The position numbers and the translations under genes are program-made. Below the pieces are notes generated by a model. That model saw only the letters and a program-made list of their open reading frames with translations. It was not told the origin of the DNA and did not search any database. A stretch of DNA of 64,000 nt, from the NCBI GenBank assembly GCA_037043235.1, contig JAWRVZ010000038.1:496001-560000 (forward strand), given 5' to 3'. This document shows, piece after piece, positions 11,723 to 25,200 of the stretch (positions are counted from its first letter, which is position 1; every line of letters starts with the position of its first letter). The DNA is from Rhodeus uyekii. Lineage: Eukaryota > Chordata > Actinopteri > Cypriniformes > Acheilognathidae.

Positions 11723-12764
11723 CACTGCTACATAAAAAAAGTGAACACTTAAATCACACATTGGATCTCAATAAAATAAATATTCAATTTGAAAATCTTT
11801 ATTTATATAAATTCTATAATGTCTATAACAGTCATCAAAAGTCATCAACACACTGAGGGCTGGATTCAAATTCATACCAAAAGTCAATGAGAAAAACTAG
11901 TTTCTGGCTGACACAACTCATAATGTAATTAAGGGAGCGATTGGCTAGCACGTGGAGGTCTGTGCAACCCTCCCAGGATATTCCTCACAAGACCATTTCT
12001 GACCCACAGCCAAACTGGTCATGCTGGATGATCTTACATGCAACATAACATTCCCCACAGCATCTCCAAACTCACATCTGTCACATGTGCTCAGTTCGAA
12101 CCAGCTCTCATCCGCGATTGAACGGGACACCAATGGCGAACATGCCAATTCTAGTGTTCTCCTCCAAATGCCAATCGAGCTGGACCGTGCTGAGCCGTGA
12201 GCACAGGTCCCACTAGAGAACATCATGCCTCAAGAAGTCTGTTTCTGACTTTTTGGTCAGAAACATGCACACCAGTAGCCTGCTGAAGGTCATTTGGTAG
12301 GGCTCTGGCAGGGCTCCTCCAGTTCCTCCTCGCACAAAGGAGCAGATACCAGTCCTTCTGCTGGGTTGTTGGCCTTCTAGATCCATGTCCAGCTCTCCTT
12401 GTGTAACGACCTGTCTGAAGGAGCAGGACTGCCTGTGTAACCTGATTGGGTTGCAGGTACTGCCTCATGCTATAGACAGTGACAAGGACCCTAACAAAAC
12501 ACAAAACTAGAGACAAATCAGACAGGAAGAATAAGGAGAGGACAACTGTTTATGGCCACCACCTGGAAAATCATTCCCATTTGGGGCTCGTCTTGCTGTT
12601 GCCTCTCCACTGCACCTATTGTCCCTTTCATTTGCTTCAAAGCAGGTGAAACTGATTCATAATTATGTATGCTTCCTAACTGGACAAATTGATATCCCTG
12701 ATGTTCAATTGAATTGGTTTTATATGTGACGCTTAAGTCTTCCATTAATTCTTTTTGAGCAGTG
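11723..12764 (-). mobile_element. Tc1/mariner-like transposon, decayed
   Basis: The left end TA|CACTGCTACATAAAAAAAG and the right end CTTTTTGAGCAGTG|TA are imperfect inverted repeats with TA duplications. The 1042-base span has the length of a Tc1-like element and carries a broken transposase on the minus strand. Confidence 0.8.
11945..12516 (-). pseudogene. Broken Tc1-like transposase
   Basis: Two overlapping minus-strand frames hold pieces of one transposase. 12223-12516 has the paired-type helix-turn-helix part (MRQYLQPNQ..., LPNDLQQATGVHVS). 11945-12226 has the catalytic-core region around DESWFELSTCDRCE, which corresponds to the DESRF motif of this family. The frame change near 12225 and further damage make it inactive. 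Confidence 0.8.
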
Positions 12765-12988
12765 TAGTAAAAGAAGTAGCGGTGAAACAAGTTGATTAAT
12801 TTTACCCTGTCAAACATTTCATGAAGACATATTAAACTGATAAAACTGTGATCTTTCAAACACATTAAAATGACAAAATTCATGCCATTTCATATTTGCA
12901 TGCAATGCAGGGATTTCCCAACTTTTTTGTCAGTAACTTTGCCCTAACATATTTACGTGAAGTCCTTAGATTTTAAGATAATAAATTA

Positions 12989-13105
12989 GGGACAGTCATG
13001 GCCTAATGGTTAAAGAGTTAATCTGGTTTTGATTCTGGGTTTGATTCTCAAAAAAGGCAGGAAATTAATGAAGTGCCCTTGAGCAGGGCACTTCAACCCA
13101 ACTGA
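12989..13105 (+). mobile_element. tRNA-derived SINE of a second family
   Basis: GGGACAGTCATGGCCTAATG (box A-like) and GGGTTTGATTCTC (decayed box B), followed by AGTGCCCTTGAGCAGGGCAC, resemble the common fish SINE with a 'cctaatggttagagag' head. A degenerate single copy. Confidence 0.5.
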
Positions 13106-13349
13106 TTTACATCAAGATGGGGGTGCAAGTAATAAAATTGCTGTATTAATTGTTCATAGTCTTGTATTTCTAATTAGTTCAAGAAAAAAAAAAAGAAGTC
13201 AACTGTGACACTGTGCTTCAAATTTGTTTGTGTCTTTTTTTATTATATACAAATGAATAAAATGTTGTATTGCCAATATCTAGTAAACTTAGATTCAAGC
13301 ACAAACCCCGTCGAGTGCCATTGACAGTTAAAAAAAAGAGAGAAACAAA

Positions 13350-15311
13350 GCCAGTCTGAGATCCATATGTTTTATTCTATTACAGGCAGGGCAGTGTAAG
13401 TGTGTGCATTTAAATACATTCTCATTCTCAAGAGTTAAAAGACTGGCAGGGTATAGTGACAAAGATGAAAAGAGTCCTTTCTTTTCTTTTTTTAAGAATG
13501 ACGGTTCAATCATTATATATTGTTTGAAGTAAACATATGGCCACAGTATCAGAGTTTTGTTCCTGAATAGTCATAATTGTTCTCTATTTATAATTTATAC
13601 TATAGATATATCAATATAGCTATACATTTGTGATAAAATCATCACTATGGTACATGATAGAGCTTTTTTATTGATAAGTCCCATTGATTTTATATCTATT
13701 TCTGAACACAACAACTGGAAACAAGACAGTATTTACACTCACATGAATAGGCAGTGCTCTACAAGACTTTTTGTGAAAAAGTACAGCAGTCACAGTTTAT
13801 AAAGTAATGAGTTGTTATTTAGCAAAGCAGCAATTAAAGAACAAGAAAATAAGTACTGAATATGCCAGACTTTTGATCATTTATATTACATTTACATCAG
13901 AAAAAAGCAAAAACAAAACTTATATCCATTAAAACAAATTATGACATGCGATCAAAGCATGAAAGTGTGGGAATTGTGCTATAAAACATTTTTTGAAACG
14001 ACCAATAGCATACAAAATAAAATACTTGTCACTCGACACATTTGTGACCTGTGAAACCGCTGTACTTTTTCACACAACCACCCAAAAACTCAAAACACTT
14101 CACCCTGAAACGATATATAAAAAGCAATTCTAAGTTATTAAAATATTTTGCCGTTGAGATAAACCACTATTTATTGTAATATAGCAACAACAGTAGAAAT
14201 GACCTTTAAAAAAAGCAGATGAGAAGAAATCTCTCTATGCTTATTTTGCTACTGATTGCACTCCGTACCCATACCGAATGAGACTTTTCTTGAAGAACAT
14301 GTACTGCATCGCAGATTCAGGCAAACCATTTAAAGGGCGCGTTTTGTGACTGGTGCATTTCCTGCACCATTCAACTCTTCCTGATGTCATTTGCATTTAT
14401 GGGCAGTGGTTTGTAAAAATAAATAATAATAATAAGTGTCATTTTATATTAATTTCACAGAGTTCAAACTTGTATGAAGTTGGCTTTTTGGCAATCGGAT
14501 GAAGAAAAAAAAAGATATAAAACTTGCATGCGTAAATTCAAGTGGATTTATGTAAATAAGAGATGACAAAAGTTAGCAAAATGAAACGTTTTACACGAGC
14601 ATACATTATTTTCTCATGCACATTGAGAACTCATAGATGTCCATCAACTGTCAGTGCCACCAATTACACGTACTCAGCAGGACATTCCACACAAACTTCA
14701 ATTAAAAAATGAAAAAGTACAATCCAAAAAAATTTACTATCCTTTGCCTGAGACGTATTTGTCCCATTCTTCATTCTTGAAAGTCCTGAGGAAATATACC
14801 CCACAGCTTGTTGTGTGCTCCCCTCCCTGCCTTTTCGCCTATCCCAGCATTTCCCTTATATGGAACTGCCAACCTTTGTGATAGCTTGGTGTTCTGTGGC
14901 GTCAATGTAAACATTACCGTAACATTAGTTTCAATGTGAACGTATGTTCATTGTGCAAGCTTCTTTATATGCTAGCAACATCCTTCGTGTTCAAAGAGGC
15001 CTTTCAGCACCTAATGTGTTGAAGGCAGAAATTAGGACACTTCATAATGGTGATGCACAAGACACAATGCATTCAGCAAAGACATGTCTTACAATAGTAC
15101 AAAATGAGGTCTTCTGTTCTTGAAGAATCCTTAACGGTCCATAAGTCTGGAAGTCTCGGACTGGCCGCGTTGCTACGCATGCATGTTTCTACAATCGGTT
15201 CGGAAAGAGCAAAGAAAGTGGGCCCACTGAGTGATGGGAAAGGAAACCCTTGGGTAACTGTAGGGTAAAATAAATAAATAGAATGTGTTGATGAGGTTCG
15301 ACAGTGGGCCA
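13350..15311 (-). other. Probable dagla 3' UTR
   Basis: About 2 kb of moderately AT-rich sequence follows the dagla stop at 15312 and has few repeats. Minus-strand AATAAA occurs at 13371-13376, a plausible cleavage signal. DAGLA in other vertebrates has a 3' UTR of several kilobases, so this length fits. No other coding region is recognised. Confidence 0.5.
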
Positions 15312-18300
15312 TCACACCATAGACGACAATGCAGTTTCCTTGGGGTTGGGGTTAGCAACGGAAGTTCGTAGCATCAACGTATGGTTGGCGGGTAGCGCTC
15401 CATCAGCAGGAGAGAAATCGTTGAGTTCTCCGGAGGATGAGAGTGGAAAGGATGGAGAAAGAGAGATTCCAGAGGAAGGGTCGGCTGAGCCGGCAAAGGT
15501 GCGAGGGGGCTTGGGAACCAAGTTGGGCTCTAGAGTTGCTCTGGCCAATAGTTGCCTGTCCTTGTCTGCGTTTTTTACACACTGATCCGAATGGTGTGCC
15601 TCTGCCTGACTGTAAGATCCCCGTCCAGACTCGGACTCTGCATCAGACAACTCTAGAGGTGGAGAGCTGCTGCCATCGAGCCTAAATAGAGAGTCAAGGT
15701 ATTGGGCGAACTCCAGGACCGCCTGACTGGGAGTGCCATTGGACAGTGGCGAAACTGATGGAAGAGTTTGGGGCTGGCCACTCTCAAGATCGACTGTGAC
15801 TTCTTCATTTTCAAAACTTCTATCCTTGGGTATGTCACCTGCCTTTTCTGGTGTAGAACCAGTTTGGGATGCAATAGGGCAAGAGTCTTGACTGTTACGA
15901 ACAGCTGATGGCTGGCAAGCCACAGATGTTTCTGAAGACTGCCGGAAGTTCTTGCCCTGGTTGTTTGACTGATCTATGGTAGTTTGTCCAAGCAAGTGTG
16001 AAGAGAAGTGCCTACCATTGCGGGTGTTGAAAGGGAGATGATGGGTGTCATTGGAGGGTACTTCCAGTTCCGGAGGAGTAGGGCAGTACGGGCCGGCTTC
16101 CCCCAGCTCAAGGTCCACCCCAACCTGGCTCAAGCCGTCTGCAGCCAGCAGCTCTGTCCGTGAGCTCAGTGAAGGATTCTCTTCTGGGATGGGAGCATCC
16201 AAAGGGAAAGGTAGACTCCCCAGACAGGGTGAGCCCCGCAGGGCGGCAGATGATCGCCGGGAGTCCAAGCTGTAGACGGATTCAGCATCAGATAAACTTT
16301 CCATGATGGCCAGGGGTGCTTTTCGCTCACGCAGCTCCACGGTCAATCGCTCACGGGCTCCAGTGAGCACCACAGGCACAGGAGGAGGTGGGCACTCCAA
16401 GAAGCCGTCCAGTGAGATCTCAGAGCGGGCACAGGAACTACAGCAGGACAGGAAGTGGGCACAGGAGTAGAGTAGCATGTGGAGAAAATAAACAGACAGC
16501 ATGGACGGGGGAAGAGAGGTTTGATGACAAATTAAATTGAGGAATAAAATAAAAGGTTTGATGAATGAAAAAAAAAATCCATTAAGTAATTAGAATATTT
16601 AAAAGATGCCATAAATGAAGAGAAAATAAAAAGTAAAAATATGGATGTAAAAAAAATGTTACATGTCAAAAACAATATAAAATACAAAATGTATGTAAAT
16701 ATTACATATATAATTTATATGTAAACATTACATAATTATAATTTTTATATTTATATTAAATTTATATATATATAAATAATTAAATAGATGTATATAAAGA
16801 TGTCAAATAATATAGTGTAAATAAAAACATGTGGTGTAAGGTATTGGGTGTAAGGGTAGACAACAAATTGAAGTAGAAAAAAAATTGAGCAGAGAACAGG
16901 GGAAAGAAAGGGAGGATTATGGTTAGGCAACACTAATGCGACTAACGTCTAGACTGTGCGGTTCTACTGAACCAGAGAGGACGAGGGGGGAACTGTATAC
17001 TACCATACACAGTACCTCTGCAGTCAGCATGAGTGAGAAGGACAGGCAATAGTATTAAAATTAAACGATAAGAAATGCTTAAAAACACCTAAAGAAAATC
17101 TACATAATTCATCACTCATTGCGATGTTCTGATTGATCGGTCAGCTTGTTTCAAATACAGATTGATCGTTACAGAACTCACCGAACACTACTGTTTCTCC
17201 GGTGATGTGCGGCAGGCGTGGGAAGCGGTGAATTAGAGGCATCTAAGAAGATCGTTTCTGGATTCAGGTCCACTTCTGTAGGACTAACCATTATCTTAGC
17301 AGCAGACAGTAAAGCAGTCTTCCCTTTATTATAGTTTTCCAACACCTACATGACACAGGGGGACAGAGAGAGAGAGAGAAAATGCAAGAGTAATGATAAG
17401 AAGAAAAAAAAACACAAATAAGAAGAAAATTTACATAAATATATGAATAGGCAAAAAAAACATTTATATGCAAGTGTGCACAAAATGCATCAGTGGTGCA
17501 AAAGGAAAAGTGACATTTCAAGATACGCATTCTGATCACATATTTATTAGTCGTGATGTAAACATTAAATGAAACACTAGAAAAATAATTTGTACTCATA
17601 CTAGGAAGATTCCAGCTGTACACCTTCTTGTGAGCACTCCTTAACAGTTTTTTCACTTTTTATTCCTTTGAAGTGAAATTGAACCATCAGGCATGGCATA
17701 AATGTCATATTTTCTCCCAAAATGTAGAATAAGAATATTTCATATTTAAAATCAGCAAGGAGAAAGTTGTGTGGAAACAATCAAGGTAAAAAGTTCAATT
17801 ACACAACCACAAGTTGATGATGTGTTTTTCTTTATTAATGTACGTGAACATATGAGTATGGACAAAGTTAGAGACAATAAATCACAAATATATCAGTAAA
17901 TGGTTGCAATGAAATGCAAATGTACGAAATGGTAAACACTAACAATGATGTACAGGTAACATGCAAAAAATTAAAAAAAGACAAAGTATTTACAAAGGAC
18001 AAATTATTTACTTGAAATAATAACATATAAACTTCAGTCAACTTGAGCCTTATAAAACCAAGTACAGGCTGTTAGAGACAAACATAAGTGTCTTTAATTT
18101 TCCTCTAAGTTATATACACATAAATAATCTTGAATGAACAATGAACTGCATGTTAGGTCATTTTGGCACTGATTGGTGAGCAAACATGGTTTCTAGTACA
18201 ATGTTTAGCACATTTCTGCAGCAATTCACAGATTTCTCCCCCATATTCGTGCAAAATTCCACAATTCTTCTATGGAAAACAAAAGGAGAACGCCCACCAC

Positions 18301-21300
18301 CAACACGCAGGGTAAATTAAACCCTGAAGAACCGGGCTAAATCCACCATCGATAGTAAAACACAAAGCATAAAAAAATGCAGAATGGTTCTTTTCCGAAA
18401 CCACCCAGGAGACAAACTCAAGGCACATGCAGAGGGACAGAAGCTGCAATAAAAATCCTGCTGCAAACGGCTAAAGCTTAAACCAGAAATCAAAACAGGA
18501 GGTTAAGAAAAACTGATATAGAGACCAGGAACCTGCAGAAAGAAAGAGAATGACACCACAGATGCCCAAAGCTCAAGCTGACGGATGTTTCTGCTATTGA
18601 AGAACAGATTATTAGCTGCAAAGGAAGAAGGCACATGCATTTGGTTGTGCACTGTGTAAAATATACGAACATTGGAAGAATTTGGGGTCCGTACCATTTT
18701 TTTTTACGTTTCTGAAAGAAGTCTCTTCTGCTCACCAAAGCTGCATTATTTAAAAATACAGTAAAAACAAATATGATGAAAATTATTACATTTAAAATAA
18801 ATGTTTTGTATTTTATTTGAATATAATTTAAAATATAGTTTATTCCTGTGATGCAAAGCTGAATTTTCAGCATTTTCAGTGTCACATGATCCTTCAGAAA
18901 TTCAAATATGCCGATTCAAGAAACATTCCTTATTATTATTATGTTGAAAAGTGTTGTTCTGCTTGATATTTTTGTGAAAACTGCTACAAAAATAGAAATC
19001 TTTTATAACATTATAAATGTCTTTACTGTCACTTTTTCAAATTGAATGCAGCCATGCTGAATAAAAGTAATAACTTCTTTCAAAGTAAATCTTCCCAACC
19101 CCAAACTTTTGAATGATAGTGTATATCAAATGCTTGAGACGTAACATGTGGCTCTAGAAGTGGTCTCTTTAGATTTGGTGGCTGAGGAACCCAATCCGTC
19201 CTGGGGAGAAGTTAAAGGAGTGTTATCAGAGACTGAGGGTTTTGTAAAACTGTTCTCCGTCGAGAGTTCAGCTGAAGTGCTTTCACCCATTACACCGATT
19301 GAGGGGATCTCTGAAAAGACTGGATTTATGCTGGTTTTTAACAGGAACTCTGGTGAAGAAGGACAATCTGATGTGTTTGGGAATAGAGTGCTACTTGTGG
19401 AAGCTATCTTTTGGAATTGAGAGTGGGACTCAGGAACAGACACATCATGGGAGGTATATGACATTTTGGAAGTTAAAGAGTCATCAAAGAGGATGGCTGG
19501 TTCTTGGAAAGATGAGGGTATTTCTAATGTTGGCATGTCCAACTTCATAGAAGTCAATGTAGTGTTCAAAGGGGAAATGTTTTTGGGATCACATGCAACC
19601 GTTGGAGATTCAGACTGAGATACTGACGATTGTTCAAGAGGAAAGGAAACATCTCCTGGCTTTGTATCTGACCTAATGGAAGATGTGTCTACCGTAACAG
19701 ACATTGTAGATGATTGGATTGGAATGAGAGTCCCTGTATTTTGAGTGTTTGACATCTCATCAGCACTGCTAGAAGTTACCGTTAAAAGATTGAGAGTATT
19801 ATCGAGTGATAAACCGTTCTTGTGAGTGTCTGAACCTTGTGGTTGGATAGAAACCAATTCACTGTGAGTTGGAGAAACAGGGTAGGTTTCTGGAGCCATA
19901 AAACATTCATCTGAATGGAGAGGTGTAAGAGAGAGATCTGGGAGTGCGTTAGGGACAGATACATGCGCTTGAATGCTAGTTCTCTGGCTTCCAAACTGTG
20001 CAGCAATCAGATCTGAAATTAAATATGGGTTTTCCAGCACCTGTGAAGACAAACCAACACATTACCATACAAAAGACATGAACAAATGAACATACATTCA
20101 GACGAAAACAAAACAAGACAGCATGACAGCCCAGTTTAAGAAGAACCACTTTCTTCTTAGTGTGTATAACTTAATGATCTGAAGAACCATTTCCAATTTA
20201 ACAAACCTTTTGGAAAGGTTCCATTGATTTTAAGGCTCTTTTTTCATGGAACCATTAATGGCAATTAAGAGTGCAGATTTGATGAAGTGATTTGAGGTGT
20301 CATTCGATTATGCGATATACAGTTATGCACCCACATTTTAATACTCAGGGTTAGAGATCTAACCGTCTAAGCAAGCACCACAAAGAAGAAGAAACAGCCA
20401 AGTCAGAAATGCTTTTATGCACATGTAAGTCCAACGATGGCAACTTCAGGGGGACAAATACAAAAACAGACATTTACATACAGAAAAGAACAACAGACAA
20501 AAGACACATTATAGCCAAGATGTTGCAACAGACCTGCAACACATATACCTGGAGTCCACTGAAGCATTACAAAAGCATTATAAGCAATTGATTCTTGAGC
20601 CAGAAGTCACAAACCCAAAAGCCATTACAATAACCATGGCATATCTGGGCACACCAGAATCCTTTGGCACTAATGTTATGTTACAGGGCTGGGCAATATA
20701 TACATACACTACAGTTCAAAAGTACAGTACTTTTTCTTTTTTGGAAAGAAATACTCTTATTCAGCAAGGACGCAATGAGTTGATCATCTGACACTGAAGA
20801 CTACCGTAAAGATGAGAGCGAGCTTGTAACTCAAAATTCTCGTACACCAAAACAATTTTCCCCATAAGAATGCACTAAAAATCACTCGATTCGTTCCACA
20901 CGACCATAAATGCCCATTTTAAATATTTTTTTGTTTTACCCTATTAATTACAGTTAAAATTATAACCATTAAGATCTCATATAAATACTAATTAATACTT
21001 GACAATTTACTGTAACGTGCACTTTAACTTTGAGTAGCGTCGCTGCTGGTGTGATGGAGACAAGAGGAGGGGTGGGGTGTTACACTTTAGAGGGAGGATT
21101 TCGTACCTTCTTTCTATATGCTGTACTGTACGTATACATTTCATTACGTGAACAATAGCGATCACAATTAATGTTAACAACACGAGGTAAAACCGCTGTA
21201 AATCACTTATAAAAGTACTGTGATGAATGATGCAAGGGGTGATAAAGGGGTTGGAACCGCGTGACAGTTTTATTATTTCTAGTAAAAATGCACGTGAAGA

Positions 21301-22220
21301 TGCTGAGCGTTAGGACTTTTCCACACAAAAATGCGCGTGGGCGAGGGAATATTTTTCTCGCACACCGATACAATGCTCGTACACTGATTTGCCCGTATGC
21401 TAAGTCACTTGTAAACCGAGGTATTACTGTGTATATATATATATATATATTTTTTTTTTTTTTACGATATTTTATAATAAAATTGAGTGATTAAAATAAA
21501 GTGTTTTGAATCAAATGACTACAACGGATAGTCGAATTCACGCAAGTCAATGAAACGTTTGATCTCACAAGACAAGGAAGGATTGCAAAAGTAGTCTAAC
21601 CTTTATAGTTTTATGGAAAATGAATAGCCGAATAAAAATAAATAAAATCACACAATATTTATCATGGCATATTGCAAATATTCAAAATATTGTCCAGCCC
21701 TAGTGGGACATTTATGTCCGTTCTTAATATTATTATTGCATTAATACATGTGTAGATGCTGGATCCAGTGTTACGGCCTGTTCACACCAGGACGACTACC
21801 ATAAAGAGAACTATATTAATAACTATATTAGAGTCTACACCAGTGGACTATTTGTTCTGTTTATTTGAGGACTGCAATGCAAATACATTATCAGCAGCTT
21901 TGAATGTTCAAGCTCTTTAAAGCCGGTTCAATTCTGATTGGCTGTCAATGTTTTTTATCATTCATCAGAAAAGAGTGATTTCAACAATATCGTTCCTCTG
22001 TGCCATTATCAATACACTTGTGGTGTAGACTCTGCTATTCTTTAATATTTGGATTTTTAGAACTATAATTGTATCATTATTTTTATAGTTATCATCCTTG
22101 ATGTGAATGGGCCTTTACTCAGATTTGCCCAGAATGGCATTTCATCAGCTCCCAATCACTTAATTTGCATTTTGCAAGAGATAAACAGAAAAGCATGCAC
22201 ACAAATGCGCGCGCACACAC

Positions 22221-22280
<60 letters not shown>

Positions 22281-25200
22281 TGTTGAGGCCGTCCATCACG
22301 ACATGGGGCAAGTGTTCATTCAGCATGGCTGGAGAAATGATGACCTCATCAAAGGCCTTGTTATCCCCCCACAGAGCAGAGTACGTGGGTTCTTCCTGAC
22401 CACAACTACAGACAAGGAGAGAGAAAGATGGTAAGAGAAGTCTAACAACTCTTTACATACATTTGCACAACTTTGACTCATGCAAATGACTTTCATTGCT
22501 TGAAATAAAAAGGTCTCGAACTTAATAGAGGCACAACATTCACCTTTTTTCAACATTAACAATAATAGGAAACTTCTTAAACATCAAATCATCATATTAG
22601 AATGATTTCTGAAGGATCATGTGGCACTGAAGACTGATGCTGAACATTCACTTTACATCACAGGAATAAAAATACATTTTTAAATATATTAATAACTAAA
22701 GAGCAGAAGCCCATTGCCATCATCGATTAAAGGGGTAATTAACATCAAAATAAAAATTTCCTTGAGCACACATGAGAGGTCATCATACTATAAGAATATC
22801 CTATTAGTTTCAGAACTGAAACTTCCTTGTTAGTCCAAAAACAGCTTTTATTGTAACCAAGCCCAGAGAACGAAAGACCACCTCTGCAGAAGAAAGTCAA
22901 AGCCTACATCACTGTAACTTTGGCCAAAAGACGAGGAGAGAAGAGCGATACAGGATCACTGAACTAAAAACAACATTAACTAATCCTAATGCTAGGAATG
23001 TGGTATTTTATTTTCATTTTTTTTTGGCACAGGCTTTGCAAACAGATTTTAATGATATGGACACGACAGTAAAGCGACAACATGTAGATACCTTTTAATC
23101 CAAATTAATTAATTCAAATGCCTAATCTGTGAACAAAGATTTCTGATATGTAATGATTTACATTTATGCATTTGGCAGACGCTTTTATCCAAAGCGACTT
23201 GTATTACAAGTATATTATGACTTAAATTATTCAAGTAACACATTGAATAAATTCTTGCTTTCCCTGGGATTGAACCAATGACCTTGGTGTTGTAAACACC
23301 AATGCTTTACGGATTGAGCTACAGGAAAGCTAATATAATGATTCATATACAGTCAGATGTTCTTAGTCTATGCGTCAGTAAATCAAACCAGTAACTAAAA
23401 GGTCAACTTCACATTGTTTCTCTTAGTAGGCTGAAAATAGTCTGTTATTTAAACTGTGATTAAATTATGTACAGAAAGCAATAAAAGAATCCACCCTTTA
23501 CAATCATAGGAACTGTCAATCAATCAGCGACCGAGTTCTGGAATCTCCCGAAAACTCCCGTTATAATCAACAAATCTTTAATTTCACATTGTTCTTGCAC
23601 TGTTAGTTATAATGAAAGCATTCGTTAGTGTGCAGAGATCGAGATCACCGTATTCATGCGCTCAACATGTCTGTGATCGACTACAACGCTCATCACTGCA
23701 ACCTTTCATGCCTAGATCGGAAAGCATAATGCTATAATCAACACTTTAAGAGCTGTAATAGCAAAAACATGCTAAAAGTTTGAGTTCCACGTGTAATACT
23801 TAGCCATTTCATATGAAAAGATGTTAGCCAATCATAGTAGGGCTTACATCTCACAGCAGACACGCCCCTTAAAACAGAGCGTTTAAATCAGAGGGCTAAA
23901 AACAGGTACAAATCATACTAACATTATAAGTGCACCCCTAGAAAGCTTTGCATCCATTACTCAATAGTCTACTCACCACATCTCAGGCGGGTGGTTGTGC
24001 ACCACATGAATGACCCGTCCCGGTGGATACAGCGGCGTGGAGGCTGACAGGGCGATGCTCAGATCACTGGGGTGCAACCACAGGCGTGAGTTAGAGGGGG
24101 TCACGCCCTGCGAAACGGGGGCTTCATCATCCATCGGCAGCTCTGATTTTGGGATGCACTTTGTACCCCCGGCAATGATCCGCCACTGATGGAAACAGAA
24201 AGAAAGAAAGATGCAGGCTTCGTTCCAAAACCTAGTAAGCTTCCTACGCAGGCAGCATTTCAAATCATCAGTCCCTGCTGAGAGCCAGAGTAGGCAGCGT
24301 GATTATGTATATTAACAAGCCAACTGTGCTGGAGCTGCATAAATCGGAGATACACCACATTAAGGCCAACAATGATCAGAGGATCTCAAAATAAGTGACA
24401 CATGAGACACGGTTCAGTCTGACAATGAATCTATACAAACTTTTATTTCTTAGATTTTTTTTTTAATTATTTCTTAGATTTGATAGAAACAGCAAAACTC
24501 TGGGAAGTGAATGGGGAGTAATTTATATAGGCTAAACATTGACATTAATTAATTTCAACATTTATTAATCCATTAATTAAAAAGTATCTATTAATATTAT
24601 TTAATAGACCAGTGATAACAAGAACTAACAAATTACTAACAATAAACAGTGGTCGTATCATCAACTACTGTTTGTTTTAGGCAGGTTAATCTCAGAAAGC
24701 AACAGTTACACAGTCAAGTTAATAATAGGGCCTATATACAAGGAAAACAAGGAGCTAACGAGTTAATCCAGTGAAGAGGATGAAAGGAAAGAAACGCGTA
24801 AATCAAAATACTCAAACTATAATAAATGCTCCACTCACTGAACTAGAATAAAAATGCAGGTTGCATTGCATGAAAACCCCCACAGCTCCAGTTATAATTA
24901 GTATCATAACAATTTAGCTTTTACTTTATTTGCCCAGAGGAAAGGGACACAGGGAAAGCAAAACAATACAGATATAATGAGGGCAGTTAATTATTGGCAC
25001 AATTCAATAATAACAAATGCTATTGCTCCAGCACCCACAAGCATGGACTCTAGAATGCTTGATTCTGATTGGTCAGTCTACATTCCACAGCTACATATTT
25101 TAAATGAACCGTAAACAGCATAAATCGACCGCTGTCACAGACAAGATTTAAAATTTAGATTTTTGATTTAAATTAGGTTCAGCTGTGTCTCATTAGCTAT

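Larger units (their letters stand above)
20684..21702. mobile_element. hAT-like element by its termini
   Basis: The left end CAGGGCTGGGCAATATA and the right end ATATTGTCCAGCCCTA form an imperfect inverted repeat of the hAT (C/T)AGGGCTGG type. No matching octamer flanks are visible. The interior holds the left end of a CACTACCG MITE (from 20706) and the fragment at 20826-21436. In dagla intron 17. Confidence 0.45.
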
